Below are positions 52,530 through 57,310 of a stretch of 57,310 nt of DNA, piece after piece. Numbering within the stretch: the first letter of the stretch is position 1; each line of letters begins with the position of its first letter. The translations under genes and the position numbers were made by a program. Origin of the DNA: Planctomycetota bacterium (GTDB lineage Bacteria > Planctomycetota > J058); the NCBI GenBank assembly GCA_019636275.1, contig JAHBXY010000045.1:1-57310 (forward strand), in the 5' to 3' direction. The notes beneath the pieces are model-generated. The model was not told the origin of the DNA. It did no database searches and saw only the letters and a list, made by a program, of their open reading frames with translations.

Positions 52530-54047
52530 CTACTGCCCCGGCACCGAGCCGGCCAGGCCGGGCGTGGCCGCGGGCGTGGGCGTGGGCGCGGGGACCTCGC
52601 CGATCGACAGGCGGTCGAGGCGCAGGACGCCCGTGCGGGCGCCGGCGCGCACGAGGGCTTGGGCGGCGTCGGCGCGCAGGATCGTCACCTCCTGGCCGCG
52701 GAGCACCGTGCCGACCCAGTAGCCGGCGCGCGTCAGGAACGACGCCGCGCGGACGCGGGCGCGCACGCCGTCGACGAGCAGCTCCGAGGGCAGCCCCCGG
52801 TCGTCGGTGAGCAGCCAGCCGTCGAGGTCGACCGTGCGGCCGGGGGCGCGCAGGAGGGCGGGCGCGGCCGGGCCGAAGGCGCGCACCGGGCGGCCCCGGA
52901 CGAGGACGCGCACGCCGCCGAGCGCGGGCTGCACCTGGACCGCCTCGCGGAGGCGGCGCTGCGGGGAGATGATCTCCCGCACCTCGACGTCGATCACGAG
53001 CGGGCTCGAGGGCGACGGCACGACGGCCGCGTGGGGCGCGATCACGCCCGTGACCCGGGCCGGCCGGCCGACGAAGTGGCGCAGCACGGCCGCGTGCTCG
53101 GGCGTCGTGATGCGGTAGCTCTTGCCCGGCCGCTCGACGAGGAGCACGTCGTTGCCGCGCAGGCGCACGACGCCCTCGGCCTCGGACGTCGGCGCAGGGA
53201 GCGGCGCGATCCGCTCGATGATCGCCTCGAGCGCGGCGATCGCCGGGGCCAGGCGCGGCTCGTGCTGCTGCAGGTAGCCCGGGTCGCCGGCGGTGCTCCC
53301 GGCGAGCCCGGCGCGGTCGCTCGCGACCTCGAGCGAGAAGCTGTCGCCCGCCATGATGTAGACGGGCACGGGGAGCTGCGCGGGGAGCGAGCCGGCGCGG
53401 GCGAGCTGCACGGCGCGCTCGACCTCGTCGAGCTCCGCCGGCGTCGCCTGGCCCTGCACCGGCGCGAAGCGGGCGTGGGGCAGCGAGCGGATCACCGTCG
53501 CCTGGCCGTCGGCGCCGAGCGTGATCTGCCCGCCGCGAGCGCCGGGCTGGCGCGTGACGCTGAACGTGACCTGGCTGAACGCGCGCGGCGTCACCTGCAC
53601 GAAGTCGACGCGCTCGCTCGAGCGCGCCAGCTTGACCACGTGGAACGGCGCGGTGAGCGCCATGGTCACGAACGAGCCGGGCGGCGGGCCGCGGTGCTCG
53701 ACCTGCACCTCGAGGTAGTAGGAGGGCGCCGGCCCGGGCACGGGCAGGATCGTCATCATCTGCTCGCGGCGGACGCCGCGGACCTCGACCGAGTAGCCGC
53801 CGGAGCTCTTCGTGCCCATGAACACGGCGAGGACCATCTCGCGGCTCCAGTCGACGCGCGTCCCCGGCGGGAGCAGGCGGTCGACGCCGCTCGCCTGCAG
53901 CTCCTGCTGCGAACGAAGGATGTGGTTGGCGGGCGCGCCGAACGGGCCCATGGCGCCCTGGGCGAGCGTCTCGAAGCGGACGTCCTGCGCCGAGGCGGCG
54001 CCGGCGCCGAGGAGCAGGAGCCCGAGGAGGGCGAAGCAACGGGTCAC
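52530..54047 (-). CDS. Secreted PrcB-domain protein, paralog 1
   Basis: This 505-residue exported protein has a signal peptide (CFALLGLLLLGAGAASAQ) and a PrcB-C-like domain near 25-150, with 'GPFGAPANHILRSQQELQAS', 'VDWSREMVLAVFMGTKSSGG', 'YYLEVQVEHRG' and 'TAPFHVVKL'. The middle is beta-rich. The C-terminal half has an SH3-like stretch ('VGTVLRGQEVTILRADAAQA'). The end reads 'TPAATPGLAGSVPGQ', the same as in the next gene. PrcB-like domains stabilise surface protease complexes in spirochetes. GTG 54047 follows a GGAGGA site. Its role here is unknown. Confidence 0.82.
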   Translation of the reverse strand: MTRCFALLGLLLLGAGAASAQDVRFETLAQGAMGPFGAPANHILRSQQELQASGVDRLLPPGTRVDWSREMVLAVFMGTKSSGGYSVEVRGVRREQMMTILPVPGPAPSYYLEVQVEHRGPPPGSFVTMALTAPFHVVKLARSSERVDFVQVTPRAFSQVTFSVTRQPGARGGQITLGADGQATVIRSLPHARFAPVQGQATPAELDEVERAVQLARAGSLPAQLPVPVYIMAGDSFSLEVASDRAGLAGSTAGDPGYLQQHEPRLAPAIAALEAIIERIAPLPAPTSEAEGVVRLRGNDVLLVERPGKSYRITTPEHAAVLRHFVGRPARVTGVIAPHAAVVPSPSSPLVIDVEVREIISPQRRLREAVQVQPALGGVRVLVRGRPVRAFGPAAPALLRAPGRTVDLDGWLLTDDRGLPSELLVDGVRARVRAASFLTRAGYWVGTVLRGQEVTILRADAAQALVRAGARTGVLRLDRLSIGEVPAPTPTPAATPGLAGSVPGQ

Positions 54048-54306
54048 GGAAGTGTCCTCCGAAACGTATGCGGGGCAGCGCCTCTCGCGCCGCGGTTCGG
54101 AGGAGCGACCGCAACTGCCAGGCCATGACGCCAAAGCCGCCCGCCGTGCCGGATCGCGCGAGACGGCAACGAGTTCGCTCCGTGCGGGCGGCTGCCGCAC
54201 GGCCTGGCGTTTCGGACCAGATCCGTCTCCCGTGCCGGGGTGCACACAGAAACCGGGCGACGATCGCCTCGCGATCGTCGCCCGCGTGCTCGACCAGCGG
54301 CGAGGG

Positions 54307-55476
54307 CTACTGACCCGGAACCGACCCGGCCAGGCCGGGCGTCGCCGCGGGCGTGAGCGGCGGGGCGCCGCCGACCGCGGGCGACGAGCCGCCGGCGAGC
54401 GCGTCGCCGGTCGCCGGGTCGTCGCCGATCGTCAGCGCGGCGAGGCGCACGGCGCCGGTGCGGCCCCCGACCTGCACGATCGCGAGCGGCCCCTGCACGC
54501 GGACGATCGTCACGGCCTGCCCCGGGCGCAGGAAGCCGACCCCCTGCCCGCCGGGCCCGGAGAGGACCGCGGCGGTCGTGGCCGTGGCGTGGACGCCGTC
54601 GACGAACAGCTCGGCCGTCCGCCCGCGCGGGTCGGTGAACAGCCAGCCGTCGAGCTTCACCTCGCGCCCGTTCGCTACGCGCAGGGCCGGCGCGGCCGGG
54701 CCGAACGCGCGCGCCCGGCCGATCGCGAGGAGCAGGCGCACGTCGGTGCCCATGAGCACGTGCACCCGCGCGCCCTCGCGCGTGCGCCGGCGCGGCTCGA
54801 GGACCTCGCTCACGGCGAGGTCGATCACCTGCAGGACCTCGACCCTCGGGTCGAGGGCGCGGACCGGGGCGGCCTGGCCGGCGACGCGCACGGTGCGGTC
54901 GGGGAACTGGCGCAGCAGCGCCGCGCGCTCGCCCGTGACGCGGAAGCGGCGGGCATCGTGCTCGACCACGTGCACCTCGTCGCCCTCGACGCGCACGACG
55001 CCGCGCACCTCGAGCCGCGCCGACCCGGCGGGCGCGTCGACGAAGACCACCCGCTCCTTGGTGCGCGCGAGCTTCACCGCGTGGTAAGGCGCCGTCAGCA
55101 CCGGCATGGTGATCGCGCCGCGCGGCGCGCCGCGCGCGACCTGCACCTCGAGGTAGTGCGTCGTCACGCCCGGGGTCGGCTCGGGCAGGCGGCGGATCGC
55201 CGTGATCTCGATCGTGTGGCCGCCCGAGCTCCGCGTGCCCATGGAGGCCACGAGGAGCATCTCCGCGCGCCAGTCGAGCCGCTGGGCGGAGGGGAGGAGG
55301 TGCGCCATGGGCAGGCGCCGGAGCTCCTGCGCCGAGCGCACGACGTGGTTGGCCGGCGCGCCGAGCGCGCCCATGCCCTGGCCCCGGGCGACGGTCTCGA
55401 ACGGCACCTCCTGCGCGCAGGCGGCGGTGGCGCCCAGGAAGAGGAGCCCGAGGAGGGCGGAGAGGGTGCGGTTCAC
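54307..55476 (-). CDS. Secreted PrcB-domain protein, paralog 2
   Basis: This 389-residue paralog of the preceding protein shares a signal peptide ending A-C-A-Q, a PrcB-C-like domain ('ALGAPANHVVRSAQELRRLP', 'LDWRAEMLLVASMGTRSSGG', 'TAPYHAVKLARTKERVVFV'), the 'RAFGPAAPALRVANGREVKL' segment, and the same C-terminal 'TPAATPGLAGSVPGQ'. It lacks about 115 residues of the middle of paralog 1. GTG 55476 follows GGAGGA. The two genes are a tandem duplication 259 bp apart on the same strand; nothing was seen in that gap except a weak TACGTT at 54063-54068 before paralog 1. Confidence 0.82.
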   Translation of the reverse strand: MNRTLSALLGLLFLGATAACAQEVPFETVARGQGMGALGAPANHVVRSAQELRRLPMAHLLPSAQRLDWRAEMLLVASMGTRSSGGHTIEITAIRRLPEPTPGVTTHYLEVQVARGAPRGAITMPVLTAPYHAVKLARTKERVVFVDAPAGSARLEVRGVVRVEGDEVHVVEHDARRFRVTGERAALLRQFPDRTVRVAGQAAPVRALDPRVEVLQVIDLAVSEVLEPRRRTREGARVHVLMGTDVRLLLAIGRARAFGPAAPALRVANGREVKLDGWLFTDPRGRTAELFVDGVHATATTAAVLSGPGGQGVGFLRPGQAVTIVRVQGPLAIVQVGGRTGAVRLAALTIGDDPATGDALAGGSSPAVGGAPPLTPAATPGLAGSVPGQ

Positions 55477-55680
55477 GGCGATCCTCCGGCGGTGCGGGTC
55501 GCGGCGCCCGACGTTCGCCGCGTCGCAGGCAGCGAGCGCAACGCCCGGACCAACGCCGCCGAGGCCTGGAGATCGGCCTGCGGCGCGGCCTTGCGGCCGA
55601 CGCGCGCGCCTGTCCGAGCTGGCCAGGAACGGTCCGTTCGACCCCTTTGCGTGCCGCGGCGCGGAGCGCCTGGAGGCCAT

Positions 55681-55765
55681 GGGACACGAAGGCAACGAAG
55701 GCGACGGAGGGCACGAATGGACGTGTGTCCCACGCGAGTCCACATCACGACGATCGGCGAGCGCT
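55681..55765. repeat. Dispersed GGGACACGAAGG hairpin repeat, copy 2
   Basis: Bases from 55681 match copy 1 (29843) for 28 bases, then diverge. They end with the shared GTGTCCCAC segment (near 55725) and CGGCGAGCGCT tail (55765). The surrounding gap, 55477-55922, has no gene; it holds this element and the 18-bp hairpin. Confidence 0.65.
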
Positions 55766-55815
55766 CGCCTTCGATCGGAGCAGCGGGCGAGGCGAGGCCG
55801 CGGAGGCTGAGGCGA

Positions 55816-55874
55816 GGCGGCGCGCGCGCGGGCGACGTCGTATCGGCATACTTCTAGCCCGCGCGCGCGCCGCC
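55816..55874 (-). terminator. 18-bp perfect hairpin downstream of the AttH/CrtC-like gene
   Basis: GGCGGCGCGCGCGCGGGC (55816-55833) and GCCCGCGCGCGCGCCGCC (55857-55874) are perfect inverted repeats around a 23-base, AT-richer loop. It lies about 50 bases beyond the stop of the minus-strand gene ending at 55923 and probably ends its transcript. Confidence 0.5.
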
Positions 55875-55922
55875 CCGCCCAGCATCCGCGGCCGCAGCCG
55901 TCGAGCACACTTCAGCCGTCGA

Positions 55923-56978
55923 TCACACCTGCCGGGCCTCGGCGAGGTCGAGCCGCCGCGGCGGGCGCGGGTCGCGCGCGCCGCGCTCGCCGACCTCGAA
56001 GGCCGTCGTCCCGCGCGCCTCGAGCCGCCGCTCGACGCGCCAGCCGGCGCCGTCGCGCGCGAGCACCTCGACCTCGCAGTCGGCGGTCTCGGTGTGGTTG
56101 CAGTAGACGCGCTCGCCCGACGGGTCCTCGTACTCGACGCTGACGAACGCCTGCGGCGGCGCCGTGATCCGCGCCCGCACGCGCCGGTCGCCCGCCTGCC
56201 CCTCGACCTCCCAGCGGCCCAGCTCGAAGCGGCTCGACGCCCGCCACAGGTCGCGCGCCCGGCTCCAGGCCAGCCGCCGGTCGCCCGGCTCGAGGCACAG
56301 GGCGCTCGCCGGCGGGAGGAGGAGGCCCAGCTTGCGCACCTGCGCGCTCACGGCCTCGAGCACCCCGTCGCTCCCCTCGAAGCGGTGCACGTGCGCCCAC
56401 GCCCAGCGGTCGGCGTGGCGCCGGCCGAAGACGTGCCCCTGCTCGCCGGGCGCGCGGTCGAGGCGCGTGCGCACGCCGCCGGCCTCGATCCAGCCGCTGA
56501 CGGCGAGCGACAGGTAGGGGGTCGACACGGCCGACCCGGCGAGGCGCGCCCGGTAGAGCTTGAGCGGCACGTGGCGGAAGCTGCCGAACGGCCCCGGCTC
56601 GAGCGTCAGCTCCCAGGCCACGCGCCGCGCCCCCTCGCCCACCTCGCCGCGCGCGACGAGCGGGCCGTAGCGCGCCGGACCGAGGCCGATCCCGCCCGGG
56701 CCGGCGTCGCTGAAGGCCTCGAGCGGGTAGACGTCCTTGGCCTGCACGCCCGAGCCGTCGGGCTCGAAGGTGAACGCCCACAGCGCCGCGTGCCCGGGGC
56801 GGCCGTCGGCCGGCGCGTTCAGCGTGTGGCGCAGCCAGAAGGCGCGGCGGGTCACCGGGTCGTGGACGGTGACGTACCACACCTCGTAGTGGCCGCGGCG
56901 CCCGGGGCCGCCCCACTGGACGGCGTTGAGGGCCTGGGGCGGCGGGAGCACGGGCGACTTCATGAGCATCATCCCCAC
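55923..56978 (-). CDS. AttH/CrtC-like (lipocalin-type) protein
   Basis: This 351-residue beta-rich protein lacks a signal peptide. The pattern 'YEVWYVTVHDPVTRRAFWLR', 'ALWAFTFEPDG' near 70, 'QGHVFGRRHADRWAWAHVHR' near 185 and 'ETADCEVEVLARDGAGW' near 310 resembles AttH/CrtC and tocopherol-cyclase-like lipocalin domains. It may bind or modify a lipophilic compound. Start choice is uncertain: GTG 56978 is nearest to a GAGG site, but ATG 56972, 56969 or 56963 are possible. A TACGAT box lies 19 bases upstream. The assignment is tentative. Confidence 0.7.
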   Translation of the reverse strand: MGMMLMKSPVLPPPQALNAVQWGGPGRRGHYEVWYVTVHDPVTRRAFWLRHTLNAPADGRPGHAALWAFTFEPDGSGVQAKDVYPLEAFSDAGPGGIGLGPARYGPLVARGEVGEGARRVAWELTLEPGPFGSFRHVPLKLYRARLAGSAVSTPYLSLAVSGWIEAGGVRTRLDRAPGEQGHVFGRRHADRWAWAHVHRFEGSDGVLEAVSAQVRKLGLLLPPASALCLEPGDRRLAWSRARDLWRASSRFELGRWEVEGQAGDRRVRARITAPPQAFVSVEYEDPSGERVYCNHTETADCEVEVLARDGAGWRVERRLEARGTTAFEVGERGARDPRPPRRLDLAEARQV

Positions 56979-56997
56979 GGCGGAACCTCGGGGCGCG

Positions 56998-57003
56998 ATC
57001 GTA
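56998..57003 (-). promoter_or_regulatory. Candidate -10 box of the AttH/CrtC-like gene
   Basis: TACGAT on the minus strand (in GTACGATCG) lies 19 bases before GTG 56978 and about 40 bases after the stop of the upstream glycosyltransferase gene. Confidence 0.35.
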
Positions 57004-57039
57004 CCCCACCCCGCGCGCCAGGACGCGGGCGGAGGCCGC

Positions 57040-57310
57040 TCACCCGAGCAGGTCGACGCAGGCGGCGTGCACGCGGTCGACCGGGAGCGCGTCCCAGCAG
57101 GTGACGGGGCACGGGTGGCCGGGGCGGTCGTGGCAGTGGAGGCGCGCCCCGGTCGGGCGCGCCTCGCACCCGGCGCGCAGGACGGTCACGCGCGGCCCGA
57201 GCGGCCCCGTGAGGTCGGGGTTCGTGGGGCCGAAGAGGGCCACGACCGGCGCGCCGGCGGCGGCGGCCAGGTGGGCCAGGCCCGAGTCGTTGGCCACGAC
57301 GACGCGCGCG
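57040..57310 (-). CDS. C-terminal part of a family 9 glycosyltransferase (heptosyltransferase type)
   Basis: The frame runs off the right edge. The last 89 residues begin 'ARVVVANDSGLAHLAAAAGA' and continue 'PVVALFGPTNPDLTGPLGPR', the donor-binding signature of GT9 enzymes such as WaaC and WaaF. The tail has four Cys ('LHCHDRPGHPCPVTCWDALP'), as in many family members. GT9 enzymes add heptose from ADP-heptose to lipopolysaccharide core, which supports an outer membrane with LPS. The start is outside the window. Confidence 0.88.
   Translation of the reverse strand, partial: ARVVVANDSGLAHLAAAAGAPVVALFGPTNPDLTGPLGPRVTVLRAGCEARPTGARLHCHDRPGHPCPVTCWDALPVDRVHAACVDLLG

Noticed and set aside
55647..57104. 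Plus-strand 485-codon frame over the AttH/CrtC-like gene
   Set aside because: Begins in a repeat and runs antisense to a gene with recognisable motifs; no start signal.

Overview
The window is very GC-rich (about 75% by eye) and densely coding. Genes often overlap by four bases (GTGA or ATGA junctions), many starts are GTG, and lipoprotein signals are common. Evidence for a Gram-negative envelope comes from an Mla-type lipid transport operon with a PqiC-like lipoprotein, a TolC-type outer-membrane lipoprotein and the end of a family 9 (heptosyltransferase-type) glycosyltransferase. Ser/Thr kinases with TPR tails, an ECF sigma factor fused to a membrane anchor and carboxypeptidase-regulatory-like domains, a six-domain S1 protein and many intergenic hairpin repeats suggest a planctomycete-like bacterium. 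A myxobacterium-like lineage cannot be excluded. No tRNA, rRNA, phage, insertion sequence or CRISPR array was seen.

Layout. 1-4.4 kb: an HTH regulator and a Cys-rich protein, a secreted protein, a WD40-like secreted protein and a DUF2945 protein. 4.5-11.0 kb: three tandem kinase-TPR loci, the middle one a predicted pseudokinase, each losing frame between kinase and TPR parts. 11.2-15.8 kb: a secreted two-repeat protein, a DivIC/FtsB-like protein, then a coupled set (TPR lipoprotein, unknown protein, SUMF1-like protein, cytidylate kinase). 15.8-18.0 kb: a tandem repeat array and rpsA. 18.3-23.1 kb: a doubled-size GlmS-like protein, a dCTP-deaminase-like protein and a methyltransferase. 23.1-29.7 kb: a TolC-like lipoprotein, a fourth kinase-TPR locus with a zinc-ribbon lipoprotein, and a sigma54 activator. 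29.7-33.5 kb: mlaE-mlaF-mlaD-pqiC-like, with a corrupted STAS region before mlaE. 33.6-36.1 kb: the sigma factor fusion. 36.3-41.0 kb: a small membrane protein, then rhodanese, KtrB/TrkH, KtrA/TrkA and a HAMP protein. 41.0-45.7 kb (minus): a metallophosphoesterase, a LuxR-type regulator, an unknown protein and a GT39-like protein. 45.7-50.2 kb (minus): an arginine cluster (M20 deacylase, argB, argF'-type N-acylornithine carbamoyltransferase, argD). 50.3-57.3 kb: a universal stress protein, a lipoprotein, two PrcB-domain paralogs, an AttH/CrtC-like protein and the GT9 tail.

The clearest biology is an arginine route through an N-acylated citrulline, a family of membrane kinases with shared TPR tails including a pseudokinase, an enlarged GlmS, and a recurring -10 box 6-9 bases before start codons that predicts leaderless transcripts. 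The clustered frame breaks in the kinase linkers and before mlaE may be sequence errors and should be resolved before those loci are called dead.
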